In this document: piece after piece, positions 1-8,708 of the stretch
Layout: each line of letters opens with the position of its first letter
How positions within the stretch are numbered: the first letter of the stretch is position 1
Origin: JAMXLO01 sp963819855
GTDB taxonomy: Bacteria > Pseudomonadota > Alphaproteobacteria > Acetobacterales > Acetobacteraceae
Reading direction: 5' to 3'
Assembly: GCA_963819855.1 (NCBI GenBank)
Contig: CAWFYC010000026.1
Coordinates: 1 to 64,000, forward strand
DNA: 64,000 nucleotides
Program-made: the position numbers and the translations under genes
Notes under the pieces: generated by a model
What the model was told of the DNA's origin: nothing
Seen by the model: only the letters and a program-made list of their open reading frames with translations
Databases searched by the model: none

Positions 1-299
1 CGGCCTTGCCGCGGCCATCGTCTATTCTGGAACCCTGCGCCGTCGCCTGTAACGGGACTCCGCTAAGGCCTATGAAAGGTTTGGTTTCACGGCGGGATGT
101 CGGCCTCACCAGCATCGATGGCTCGGAGCACGTCTGGTTTCGAGGTGTTGGCCGGGCGGGAAGAGCGGACGATCACGCACAACCTGACCTGCATCATGAC
201 CGGATCATTGCTGGACCCGACACCGCTAGCGCGCGGGTTGCGCCGGTTGCGCGGGTTGGTGCGCAAGAAGGTCGAGGGGGAGATTAGGCGCACCGGTGA
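1..299. other. No gene supported
   Basis: Both strands carry short open frames here, but none shows a recognisable family motif, a good ribosome binding site or convincing composition. The minus-strand frame that runs in from the decayed peptidase gene to the right loses its protein-like character at about 300. Confidence 0.4.
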
Positions 300-1549
300 T
301 TCGGCCCGCCCGCCTTCCCACCTGCCGGCATTGTCCGGTGATTCGCGATATCTCCAGGTGCCGTGGAATGAGGACCCATCAGCGGCGGCATTGAATACGC
401 CGCGTCCGTAGTTCCGAGCCCACTCCCACTCGAAAGTAAGTGTATTGCCAGCGACCCGGCCATGGATGCTTCCGACGCCAAGACCGAAGCTGTATTCGCC
501 ATCCACCTGATCGCCACGCCGCCGAATGTCACCGCGATCGGATAGGGTGTCGGCTCGTTAAACTGCAGGCTCTGGCCGACATAGCGACCCTGGAACGCGG
601 AACCAGATAGCACGCCGGCCGCGGGGCTGGTCCTGGCTCGAGGTAGTTCGCCAGGCCGCCGCGGAGCAAGGGCAGCCAGAATTCGCGGCAAGGCCCGTGG
701 CGGCGAAGCCAGCGCGAATCTCGGGATCGTCCAGTAGGCCGCCCAGCTTGCGTAGGGCCGCGGCCAGCCCCATCCTCGACCAGGCCTGCCAGGGCCTGGA
801 GCCGCGCGCCGCTCATTGGGTGGGTGTCGGCAGGCCCTGGCGGGTAGCTCGACCAATGTGCGTCGAACAGGAAGAAGACGATAATGCCAAGCGGCGGCAG
901 CGGTGTCCGCGCCATCACCTCGGCGGCGAAGCGATCGGCCTGCTCCTCGTTGGCGATCGTGCTACCGCGGTGGCGGTAATAGACGTGGCCCAGCTCGTGC
1001 AGGAGGATGAAGGTGCGGGCGGTGACGACGAAATGCCCGAGCGCCAGCTCGTCCACGCGCGGGTTGCGCAGCGCATCGGACGGAATGCGCAACGCCAGCA
1101 GCGGCCGTGGGTAACGCCCGTCCGGAAACGACTGGTAGCGCAGCATCGCCGCATATTCGGAAATAGTTTCCAGGCCGTAGCCGTTGATCTGCAACCAAGC
1201 GTAGGCGGTGCAGAGATCGTCGAGAAATTTGAGCGAGGCGATCGGGGCGCACGATGCGGAATCCGTCGGCGACTGCATAGGATTGCAGTGGGTGCTCCCG
1301 ACTGCTCCCCTCGCCCTGCAGCCGGAAATCGAGCCGTACATTGCCGAGCCTTTGTTTTTCCTCTGTCAGCAAGGCAGGGCTGACGATCTGGTCGAAGATC
1401 TTCGTGGTGGTGCGCTCGTAGCTGGGTCGCGTGGCCTCCAGCGTGGCGGGATCGTAAAGGCTCGACAGACTCAGCGCCGCCTGCCGCCGCCGGCGCGAGG
1501 CAAAGATGGTCAGGGCGCAGCGGAGGGCATGCAGGGACCCACGGATCAC
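300..1549 (-). pseudogene. Broken HEXXH metallopeptidase
   Basis: Remains of a zinc metallopeptidase. Protein-like segments lie in different frames one after another: an N-terminal part (about 1549-1250, containing YERTTTKIFDQIV), a central part (about 1250-780) with the zinc motif HELGH at 985-999 followed by NEEQADRFAAEV, which would supply the third ligand as in gluzincins, and DTHPMSGARL, then short pieces near 775-695, 695-610 and 610-510, and a final piece (505-300) with NYGRGVFNAAADG. At least five frame changes are needed to join them, so no full protein can be made as the sequence stands. An ATG at 1549 and a start-like codon at 1625 are both possible 5' ends. The gene lies downstream of three small envelope-type genes read in the same direction and probably shared their transcript. 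The family resembles M48-like peptidases, but the exact family is not certain. Confidence 0.6.
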
Positions 1550-1631
1550 GGCGCACCCTCCTTCTGTCCATAACGGTAATAGGCAATCGCCTCGGCCAGA
1601 TCGTGGGGCGGCGGCAGGGGTTCACCGTGGC

Positions 1632-2129
1632 TCATCCATTGCTCGAAGTCGGGTGGCGAGCCCCAACCCTCACCCTCTCCCAGACCGGTTTCATTAGCGC
1701 CAGCTTGATCCTGGAAATCGCGCGCTCCATCGGGTCCCGTTCATGCTCGGGCAGGTCCGGTCTGAGCATCTGGACGATGTTGTTCAGGACGGCGATGTCG
1801 CGGCGCAGCAGCGCGCGGGCGTCGGCGCGCGCTGACGCATCCGCTGCCAGCGGCGCGGATGTGGCGTAGGAGAGGCTGGTGACGGGTGTGCCCACCTCCA
1901 ACCCTTTGGCGATAGAGAGGGCGACTACGCCGGCACCGAACAGTGCGAAGAAAACGCCGGGCCCGACACGAGTGAGAACCACGCTTATATTCCAGGGCAG
2001 GACGATCCGGCCGCTGCCGTCCCGGCTTTCCGGGATCTTCAGGAACATCCGATAGCCGAGGAAGATCGCCATGCCACCGATACCGACGGCAAGGATGCGC
2101 TCCAGGAAGCGGAGGATGATGGGATCCAT
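1632..2129 (-). CDS. Two-helix membrane protein, unknown function
   Basis: A 165-residue protein of unknown function. I take the ATG at 2129 because GGAGA lies just upstream; a longer frame exists but adds a poor N-terminus. Residues about 10-30 (ILAVGIGGMAIFLGYRMF) and about 60-80 (VFFALFGAGVVALSIA) are hydrophobic and look like membrane helices with a polar linker of roughly 30 residues between. The C-terminal half is charged and alanine/arginine rich and probably cytosolic. It starts 23 bases after the stop of the 85-residue protein upstream and lies ahead of the broken metallopeptidase, so the three or four genes probably form one transcription unit. I do not recognise the family. Confidence 0.6.
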   Translation of the reverse strand: MDPIILRFLERILAVGIGGMAIFLGYRMFLKIPESRDGSGRIVLPWNISVVLTRVGPGVFFALFGAGVVALSIAKGLEVGTPVTSLSYATSAPLAADASARADARALLRRDIAVLNNIVQMLRPDLPEHERDPMERAISRIKLALMKPVWERVRVGARHPTSSNG

Positions 2130-2152
2130 GCAGTCTCCGCCGCAACGAATAA

Positions 2153-2410
2153 TCAGCCCGCGCACTGGAATGCGTATACGTCGCCCCTCTCGGTGCGCAG
2201 TACGAAGCCAGCCCGGTTGACGCCTATCCAGACGCGATCAACGCGGGTGCCAGCATAGCGTTCAACCAGAGAGACGAACCCCTCGTTCCCGCCGAACAGC
2301 GTCCCGCTGAAAAGATAATCGGCGAAGGAGCTGCCGATGCGGCCGGCGACACCTGGTCCTTCGGTATAACGGCGGCCGCGTGCTATTTCCAGCATGGCCT
2401 GGTTGGTCAT
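2153..2410 (-). CDS. Small hypothetical protein, 85 aa
   Basis: An 85-residue protein of unknown function. Its ATG overlaps the stop codon of the preceding small frame as ATGA, which suggests translational coupling. Sequence features are RGRRYTEGPGVAG near the start, a hydrophobic stretch SSFADYLFSGTLFGG, and a compact C-terminus ending in FQCAG. There is no signal peptide of its own. The alternative reading is that this and the upstream 40-residue frame were once one lipoprotein separated by a frameshift at about 2408, because the upstream part has a lipoprotein signal and this one has none; both readings are consistent with the sequence. Confidence 0.5.
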   Translation of the reverse strand: MTNQAMLEIARGRRYTEGPGVAGRIGSSFADYLFSGTLFGGNEGFVSLVERYAGTRVDRVWIGVNRAGFVLRTERGDVYAFQCAG

Positions 2411-2529
2411 ACCGGAGACGCTTCCAGCACATTGAACGCATCGAGCGCTTGCTTGTGCATTGGCGATAACGACAGCGAACATGAGGACAGCGCGGCCAGG
2501 AATGGCACGACGACATTGCGACCTTGCAT
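2407..2529 (-). CDS. Small lipoprotein-like leader frame, 40 aa
   Basis: A 40-residue frame beginning with a lipoprotein-type signal: a basic N-terminus (MQGRN), a hydrophobic core (VVVPFLAAL) and a lipobox-like LSSC at residues 14-17, so the mature peptide would start at Cys17. It ends in an ATGA overlap with the next gene. It may be an independent small lipoprotein or the N-terminus of the downstream protein cut off by a frameshift. It is the first member of the minus-strand group leading to the broken metallopeptidase. Confidence 0.4.
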   Translation of the reverse strand: MQGRNVVVPFLAALSSCSLSLSPMHKQALDAFNVLEASPV

Positions 2530-2855
2530 GGCGATACCAACCGATCTGTGGAATCCGGGCATTTTCGAGGCATTGTCGTATGTGGCCAATATAGATATGC
2601 ATATCTGACAGGATATGACTCAGATCACACTTTCTCCGTACCAGCACCTAGTCTCGGCAAGGTAACCGCAATTTTTTTCTGCTGCACACGCAAAATTTCA
2701 CTAAAGCCGTGACAAACGTAAAAGTAGTCAATTGACAAATACCCCTAGCAGTAGTTGGTTGCCGCATACGGCAATATTGCCAATTGCCAGTTTTCAGCGC
2801 ACTGGCTTGACGCCTCTCGGTTGCGCTTTCGATATTTTGACGCCGGGCGTCACCT
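2530..2855. other. A+T-rich intergenic region
   Basis: No gene seen. The stretch is noticeably richer in A+T than its surroundings, has a run of T near 2670 and a small dyad around 2760 (TTGCCG...CGGCAA). A TTGACA hexamer at 2732-2737 could be part of a promoter, but I see no well placed -10 partner, so I do not call one. It plausibly carries the promoter of the leftward small-gene group. Confidence 0.3.
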
Positions 2856-2990
2856 AACATTTCCGATAGCGGCACGCGATGTACCCCGACAACGTTGCCG
2901 AACGACGCTGTAGGCGATCCGGTGCCGAAGCCGGCCAGCATGGCGCTGCTCAGCGTAGGGGTCTTCGGTCTTGGCTTCATCCGTCAGGGC
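2856..2990 (+). pseudogene. PEP-CTERM sorting-signal remnant
   Basis: The translated stretch contains VPKPASMALLSVGVFGLGF followed by IRQ. This matches the layout of a PEP-CTERM exosortase signal: a V-P-E-P motif (here V-P-K-P), a hydrophobic helix and a basic end. The frame is closed by a stop codon just upstream (2838-2840) and after the helix it runs into an alanine/proline-rich low-quality stretch, so only the tail of a former secreted protein is left. No other exosortase component is in the window. Chance resemblance cannot be excluded, but the order of motif, helix and arginine is good. Confidence 0.5.
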
Positions 2991-3207
2991 GCGGCCGCTG
3001 CTGCACCCGCACCAGCGTTGCCGCCGTCTCCCGCGCCCTGTGCAGCTCCCGCCGCGGCATTGAGCGGTCGCCGTCAGCCGCCTGGGACCTCTCCGGGGGG
3101 AAGAGCCCAGCATTCCGGATGAATTGTCATATGAGCAGTGAAACATTTCACACTGTTCCGTTCAAAGCTTGACCATTCTACCCCTGGTGCTGACCAGGAG
3201 TGAGACT

Positions 3208-3453
3208 ATGAGGATCATGCTTCTTGCAGCTGCCGCAGCGCTCAGTCTTGGCGTCGGTTCGGCCTATGCCGATAAGGAGCGCACCGCACCGCTACCGTCA
3301 CCCAGTGCCGAAGTCGCCGATAACACGCTGGACTCGGGAGCCAAGGCCGTCATCTCAAACTCAGTTGACCTTGCACCCGTACAGAAAGCTCAGCCCGTTG
3401 TGCCCGCGGCGAAGGGGAGGCGGCAGGATGGGCCTTGGATCCTGCGCTACTGA
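3208..3453 (+). CDS. Small exported protein, 81 aa
   Basis: An 81-residue protein with a clear signal peptide: MRIM, a hydrophobic alanine/leucine core and a cleavage-site-like AYA-D at about residue 21. The mature part is about 60 residues, proline/valine/alanine rich, charged and without cysteine. The start at 3208 is chosen because an AGGAG lies at 3196-3200; the longer frame would bury the signal. Function unknown. It stands alone between the PEP-CTERM remnant and a transposase gene, so it is not obviously part of an operon. Confidence 0.6.
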   Translation: MRIMLLAAAAALSLGVGSAYADKERTAPLPSPSAEVADNTLDSGAKAVISNSVDLAPVQKAQPVVPAAKGRRQDGPWILRY

Positions 3454-3583
3454 CCGGTTTTGACGAGTCGTGATCGACGGCTGAAACGCTCGAACTGTCA
3501 CGTGCGCCAGGGAACCCTGTGGCCTAATTTATTGCGCGTTGGGTAAAGGGCTTGAGAATCTGGGGTTTGCCCAGAATTTTCTC

Positions 3584-4983
3584 TCAAGCTGCGAGTTGGA
3601 ATCCCTGCATTTTATTGGTATCGGCTCGTTTGGCGAGGAATTTCGTGAAGATGTGGTGTTTCGGGGTATCCAGGAGAAATTCGGGAAGCCGCTGGCGTAG
3701 CGCGGTTGCGACGACGAGTTCGGAAGGCGGATCCCGGGTCGGACGGTGCGCAGCCAGGATCCGAAGGAGGTCCAGACGAGCCGGGGATGTGCGACGGCGA
3801 GGTACTGCAGCAATCCTTGGCAGATGAGACCGGTCTGGATGAAGACATGATAGGCATGCAGCTTGCGTTTGACGTCGTCGCGGTATTTGGGTGATGCCCG
3901 GTGGAGATGCTGGTTTCCGTCGTTGCGGCGCCGCGCCTTCATGTCGAACATCCAGAAATGATAGGCGAAGGTGCCGATCTGGTGCACGGCCTGCTTGAAG
4001 CTGAGCTCGATCTTGAAGCGCAGACCGTAGAGACGAATGATGTCGAGGGCGTCGAGGGAGGTGTCCGTGCACATGAGGAGGAGGGAGCCTCTTGTTGGAT
4101 GGATCACCGCGACGAAGCGCACCATGCGGCCGGCAGGGCGCCACAGCAGGTCGCGGACGCGATATTGGATGGTCAGCTTGTTCTCGCCGTAGACGGGGCT
4201 GTTGGCCTTCTGGAAGGCCGTGGGATCATTCAGCAGCGACTTCACTTTGAGCTTCTTGCCGTACTTCCTGGGCGCGCCTCGCTTGCGCGGCCCGCGATGT
4301 TGGTAGGCGGTGTACGCGACGGCATTGGACTTCACGCGGGTGACCAGGTGGTTGTTCTGCTTGAGCAGGCCGGCGACGATCTTTTGCGCGCCATAGTAGG
4401 CGTCGGCGACGAAGTAGAAGGGTTGATCGACATCGGTGATGCCGATGAGGGAGATCATCTTGTCGAGCAGGGTCCGGCGGTCGCGGTTGGACCATACCAC
4501 GCCCTCATGGATGCGCGCGGCAAGCGGCACAGCGAAGACGGAAGAGGCGGCCTGAACGAGCAGACTTACAGCTTGCAGTGAGTGCCCCGTGATGTAGTCC
4601 GGCTTGGTGTTCGATGCCGATTGCTGATGCAGCAATTTGACCGCCGGCATCTTGCGGCCGCACTTGGGGATCTTGATGCCGTCGCCGACCAGGACGTACC
4701 TGCCGTTGACGCGCAGCGCCTGGGGCAACAGGCGAAGCACCAGCGAGGTCCACAGCGCGGTGAGCTGGTCGAGCTTGACGGCGGAGGAGTGGAAATAATC
4801 GCGGAGCGCATTGTAGCGACGCGGATCGAGGTTCAGCGCGCGCACGATAGAGGTGACACCGAGCTGCTCGGTGCGCACCGTGAGGCCGGCCACGGCGGTG
4901 GCGAACCACAGGAAGGTTTGCAGGCGGGTGAACGCCGGGCGCAGCGACCGGATTGCATTCCACCAGAGTATCCACAGTGACAT
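3584..4983 (-). pseudogene. Frameshifted DDE transposase (IS4-like)
   Basis: Transposase of a DDE element. The start is the ATG at 4983 (MSLWILWWNAIRSL). Visible catalytic positions are VLVGDGIKI (first Asp), YFVADAYYG (second Asp) and KIELSFKQAVHQIG (Glu in the insertion-strand region typical of IS4-type enzymes). The reading frame changes at about 3738, next to a GGG: after RTVRPG the protein continues naturally in another frame as PPSELVVATALRQRLPEFLL and ends with FTKFLAKRAD...FQLAA at 3584, whereas the unshifted frame continues to 3529 with an unlikely serine/proline tail. One missing base explains this. I could not identify terminal inverted repeats with confidence, so the element ends are not given. 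It lies between a small exported gene and an intact hypothetical gene. Confidence 0.75.
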
Positions 4984-5121
4984 TGGGTTGGCTCGTAGCG
5001 TTGTAACGAACGATGCCGTTACCCGGGGACTTACTATGCCCGCGTTGAATCTCGCGTGATCTGCGTTAGACTCTGGCGTGAGCGACGCGACAGCGGTGAG
5101 CCGCCGCGCTATTCTGATCCG

Positions 5122-5505
5122 ATGGGAAAGCGACGCGAGCCAGACATCTTCGACGACAACCCGCTCACCGAGGACTTCCTCGAATGGATGGTCTCGCCTG
5201 ACGGACAAACCGCCGGCGAGGTGTCCGGCCTTGTGTTCGCCATGCTGGAAAACGCCAGTGTCGATGCCAAGCGGCGCAAGGTCATCTGGGCCGATGGCGA
5301 ACGGCTATCGATCGAGCAATCGGCAGAGCGCATCCATGCCGAGGATCCGGACAGGCCCCGCGAGCTGATCGAAATTTCCCTGTGCAGTTGGTTCGAGCAC
5401 TGTGTGCCGGAATCCGGTTCCGAACGCCAGATCAACGAACTTGACCGGCTATTCGGGCCGTGGATTCGCGACCGTGAGCGAAAGTCACGGGCTGCAAAAA
5501 AGTGA
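5122..5505 (+). CDS. Hypothetical protein, 127 aa
   Basis: A 127-residue soluble acidic protein of unknown function. Start chosen at the ATG 5122 (MGKRREPDIF); a longer frame overlaps the transposase region and looks non-coding. The protein reads as a compact cytosolic domain: DNPLTEDFLEWM, then DGQTAGEVSGLVFAMLEN, and a helical basic C-terminus (RDRERKSRAAKK). There is no signal peptide or membrane segment. It is immediately followed by the tail of a truncated phosphoesterase gene read in the same direction. It resembles short accessory proteins often found next to mobile elements, but I cannot name a family. Confidence 0.55.
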   Translation: MGKRREPDIFDDNPLTEDFLEWMVSPDGQTAGEVSGLVFAMLENASVDAKRRKVIWADGERLSIEQSAERIHAEDPDRPRELIEISLCSWFEHCVPESGSERQINELDRLFGPWIRDRERKSRAAKK

Positions 5506-5524
5506 CCGAGAAGTCCGCACTCTC

Positions 5525-5776
5525 AAGATACCAGGTGGACCACTGATTATAAATCCGGGATCGGTCGGTTGCCCGGTGTTCGGCGACATCCCTCGAGCCA
5601 ACTGCATCGAGCCGCGTTCGCCACACGCGCGTTACGCCATCCTCACGCGGCACGGCCGCCGGTGGTCAGCGGAATTTTTCGCTCTCGAGTATGACTGGGA
5701 CCAAGCCGCTGTTCGTGCGCGAGACAACGGCTTCGCGAACTGGGCTGAGGCGCTTGTCACCGGAGCCGTCACCTGA
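5525..5776 (+). pseudogene. Truncated YfcE-type phosphoesterase tail
   Basis: The C-terminal third of a calcineurin-like metallophosphoesterase of the YfcE/MJ0936 type. The segment begins IPGGPLIINPGSVGCPVF, where the Asn-Pro-Gly-Ser-Val-Gly motif is a hallmark of the family, continues with SPHARYAILTRHGRRW and ends ALEYDWDQAAVRARDNGF...WAEAL, all typical of the family's last 80 residues. Everything upstream, including the metal-binding DxH and GNHD motifs, is missing: the frame before 5525 belongs to the preceding hypothetical gene region. The fragment therefore cannot be active and marks an old deletion or rearrangement junction near 5510-5525. Confidence 0.75.
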
Positions 5777-5787
5777 CACGTACGAAA

Positions 5788-5946
5788 ATGCAGTATGACA
5801 CCACCAAGGCCGCACAGCGCACCATGATGAAGCGCCCTGGCAGGGCCGAGGAGGTCGCCGCCGCGATCCTGTTTCTGGCCTCCGACGATGCCTGCTACGT
5901 CACCGGCGCCCCGCTGTTCGTGGACGGGAGCATGAAGGCGATGTGA
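5788..5946 (+). pseudogene. SDR C-terminal fragment, copy 1
   Basis: Fragment of a short-chain dehydrogenase/reductase. The last 39 residues read MKRPGRAEEVAAAILFLASD followed by ACYVTGAPLFVDGSM, which is the standard SDR C-terminal helix and strand. Directly before it is QYDTTKAAQ, which looks like the catalytic YxxxK motif joined to the tail by an internal deletion. The Rossmann glycine motif is absent. A second, more damaged copy of the same tail lies at 8709-8834 in the same orientation. Confidence 0.65.
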
Positions 5947-6078
5947 GGCAGGCGCCGAGTGGGCCCTATCAGCGCAGTGGCAGAGTCGCAGATTGCCCGC
6001 TCATCGTCGGCGCATTAGTCCCTTACGGGCGAACTCTTCTCGCTTGCTGCGTTGAATCGCACCGTCTGCTAAATCCCA

Positions 6079-7615
6079 TCAAATCATAGCCGGAACGACA
6101 ACCGCCTCGGTGATCCGTTCCGCCGCTGCGGTCGCGGCACGTCCGGCCTTGGTGAGGTAGTAGCGGTAGCTTCCGATGACGCGTTTGATGACCCCGAGGT
6201 CGAGCATCCGGCGCAGTTGTCGTGACAGTCGGGTTGGCGAGAGCATGCCGAGGTCCACCAACAGGTCGCGCCGGCGAATGCCGGCGATGTTGACCTTCGG
6301 GTTCTGCAAGGCGTGCAACAGGGCGTTGTCTAGAGGAGCGAAGAAGTTGATCCCCTGCACCGTCTTGCCGTCCACCTCGCGTGGCTTGGACAGGCGTCCC
6401 AGCGTGCGGATCCCGGCGGAGAAGTCGTCCAACGCGGACAGGTGGGCGATATAGCGCCGGTTGCAGCCAAACAGGATCTCACGCAGGTCGATCAGACTGT
6501 AGATCGATTTCTTGACCGGTGCGAGTTCCCGGGTCGCCGGGCCTGTGCGGTGTTCCACCTTTCGGTGGTGCTTGAAGAAGGACACATCGTTGGCGGTGGT
6601 CTCGATACGCAGCACGATGCCGTGCTTGTCATACATCTTGATGGAGCACTTGCCGAAGCGGTGCTTGATGCAGGTGCCCTCGATGCGGGTGGAGAACTGC
6701 GAGCCGATCTCCTGCGCGAGCAACGGCGTGATCGGCCGGCCGAGGAACGTGGCGACCTGCTCGGCCTTCACGTTCAGCACCGACTGGCGGACCAGTTGCT
6801 CATAGAGCGGACCGAGCGTGGCAGCGGAACGGAAAACCAGATCGGTAGCGTATTCCACCTGCATCAGGCTCCAGTGGTAGGACTGCCCGAACACATCGGA
6901 TACCGGGCAGTACAGCTTGGCATACCGATCCAGGGTGCGGTGCAACTGGTCAGGCGACAGCGTGTCGGCCAAAGCCTGGGCAAGCGCCCAGTCGTCGATG
7001 CGCACGAACGCATTGTCGGCCATGCTGTAGCCGATGCCCGCCGCGGTCAGCTTGCGCGCCAGCCAGCTGTGGCCGTTGCAGTAGAATTGTAGGCGGAACG
7101 GCGCCCAGGTCGGCACGCGAAGATAGACCAGCCCAAACTTCCAAACCTGGCATCCTGAACGTAGAAATAATAGTGCAGGCACTTGCCGCTGTCCGGCCGG
7201 ATGAAGGTCCTGTGTGTCTGCTTGTCGTGCCAGAGCCTGCCCCCGCGAAGGCGGGGGGCTTGTAGGCATCGCAGGCTTCCATCGCCGAGATGATGTGCAC
7301 CGGACCAGGGTGGTCGCCACGCTGGCGGAGCACCCGCGCAACAACATCTTCCTTGCGGACATGCGGCTTGGCGATGTGCTCGATGGTAACGCCCGCCTCA
7401 GCGGCCAGCGTTACCGCACGGTCACGCACGCGGTCACGCAGCGTCTTGGCAAATTCCGGGTAGTCGAAGATGCGGATGCCCTTGGCATTCAGATATCCGG
7501 TCATCCCGGCGGCATAGCACACCACCGGCAGCGTCCCGGTGATCACCAATCGGTCGTAGCACGATAGCATCCCCGCGATCCGGTCGTCGTAGCGATCCGT
7601 CAGTGACTGGCTCAT
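6079..7615 (-). pseudogene. Disrupted orphan winged-helix family gene
   Basis: One gene of about 500 codons, broken in two places. It starts at 7615 (MSQSLTDRYDDRIAGMLSCY), continues in frame to MEACDAYKP, is then interrupted at about 7236-7258 by a short GC-rich palindrome, resumes in a different frame with WHDKQTHRTFIRPDSGKCLHYYF, shifts again near 7140 by one base, and runs on as YLRVPTWAPFRLQFYCNGHSW to the stop at 6079. The C-terminal 100 residues (DLLVDLGMLSPTRLSRQLRRM..GVIKRV..YYLTKAGR) have the shape of a winged helix, which is why relatives are often labelled MarR-like regulators, but the large N-terminal part is unlike any regulator I know. Function unknown. A remnant of the same family lies at 8430-8640 in opposite orientation. 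Confidence 0.65.
7240..7257. repeat. GC-rich palindrome inside a coding sequence
   Basis: CCCCCGC-GAAG-GCGGGGG, a perfect 7-bp stem with a 4-base loop. It lies inside an apparent 23-bp insertion (about 7236-7258) that separates AYKP from WHDKQ in the orphan-family gene and shifts its frame. Its form is that of small REP-like elements seen in alphaproteobacteria. Confidence 0.6.
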
Positions 7616-7703
7616 GTTGCCCCCGGCGACAATCCGCAGGGTAGGCTACTCCAGATTTATTGGTTCCGGCTCCGCCGGCTTAGGTTATAGCCGCGGGGCT
7701 GGG

Positions 7704-8258
7704 TCAGTCGGCGGAGTAGTAATAGTACGGGTAGCGCGGGTAATAGCCGTACGGTGGGTAATAGTACGCATAGCGCCGCATCCGCCAAGGTGGCATGGCC
7801 GGCGGATATGCGATCACATAAGATCCGGATTCGTTATCGGTATGAACGCCGGTCCCGCGCGCGACGACAAACCGCGGATATCGATGTGTCGGTGCCTGGG
7901 GCGCGACTTTCTGAACGGGCTGGGACTTGCGTCCAGCAATCCAGGGTTGCGTCGCGCCGTTGACAGCCAACCTCGCCCCCCCAGTTTGCCGAGGAACATG
8001 CAACTGCGGCAGCGTCGCCGTACTTGACTGAGGAGGATGCAACTCCGGCGGCGCGGCCTCACCCTGAGATGTGGCTGGCAGTGTCTGCTGAAGGTCCGCG
8101 ACCTGCTGCGACGGCGGTGATGCCTCGGAGGGCGATGCGGCAACCGCTGCAGTGTCCGCATTCTTTCGAATTTGGATACCATACCACATGCTGGCACCAG
8201 ATGCGGTCACAACCGCGACGGTCATCAGATACCAAGTCAGGAACCCTCGAACGGTCAT
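7704..8258 (-). CDS. Membrane-anchored Tyr/Pro-rich protein
   Basis: A 184-residue protein with one N-terminal membrane helix (about residues 4-28, FLTWYLMTVAVVTASGASMWYG) and a long periplasmic part. The middle (about 40-140) is low complexity, rich in Ala, Pro, Gln and Ser, as in a flexible linker crossing the periplasm or wall. The last 35 residues are strikingly aromatic: RRYAYYYPPYGYYPRYP followed by YYYYSAD. Such Tyr-rich ends occur in small surface or pilus-associated proteins but I know of no specific function. Start chosen at the ATG 8258, which places the membrane helix at the N-terminus. It lies between two pieces of the orphan winged-helix family. Confidence 0.6.
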   Translation of the reverse strand: MTVRGFLTWYLMTVAVVTASGASMWYGIQIRKNADTAAVAASPSEASPPSQQVADLQQTLPATSQGEAAPPELHPPQSSTATLPQLHVPRQTGGARLAVNGATQPWIAGRKSQPVQKVAPQAPTHRYPRFVVARGTGVHTDNESGSYVIAYPPAMPPWRMRRYAYYYPPYGYYPRYPYYYYSAD

Positions 8259-8429
8259 CAGCCAAGTCCCTCCGATTGCCGCGCCGGAGTCTATGCTTCG
8301 ATGTGATCTGTTGCAACGCGACGGGGAGCAGGGAGAACGGGAGAACAATCATAAGACGACGAGAACAAAGGTCGCTCTGCGGCCCGGACCTCCGACCCGG
8401 CGAGGGCTCGATCCCATGATTATTGCCGC

Positions 8430-8640
8430 GGGTAGCCGCCTGACCCGGCGGCATGAAGTGGACGGCAAGGTCGTCAAGGCGATCAACTGCCTCGAACCAG
8501 ACGGTGCTGGCCCGCAGAACCCTCGCGTCAACATCGCGAATCCGCTGCGCCGACCTCTACCGCCGCAGCGGCCCGTCTAATATGGGCGATACTCGGTGGC
8601 TTGAAGAAAGACCGTATTAGCTGGGGCACGCGCTTCATTG
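8430..8640 (+). pseudogene. Second remnant of the orphan winged-helix family
   Basis: The translated stretch HEVDGKVVKAINCLEPDG and QNPRVNIANPLRR aligns with REVDGKTVQGINFFAPLDN and QNPKVNIAGIRRR of the broken gene at 6079-7615. The match then passes into other frames (GGLKKDRISWGTRF resembles the LGVIKRV..YYL winged-helix wing). Only the C-terminal quarter remains, and it is read in the opposite direction from the longer copy. Confidence 0.5.
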
Positions 8641-8708
8641 CATTGAGCTGTGCTTCGATCTTCTCGTGCAGCGTTTCGCCTCGCCGCGGCGGTGCTCAGG
8701 TCACCCCC

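Noticed and set aside
2879..3172. Additional frames around the PEP-CTERM remnant
   Set aside because: Arg-rich, alternative-frame translations of the same stretch; only the frame with the sorting signal makes sense.
3541..5025. Possible terminal inverted repeats GGGTAAxGG at the edges of the transposase gene
   Set aside because: Only about ten of thirteen bases match and no target duplication is seen; too weak to define element ends.
3529..5208. One continuous 559-codon transposase
   Set aside because: Its N-terminal 75 codons overlap the region before the real ATG, and its last 55 codons are out of frame; the family-like C-terminus is in another frame ending at 3584.
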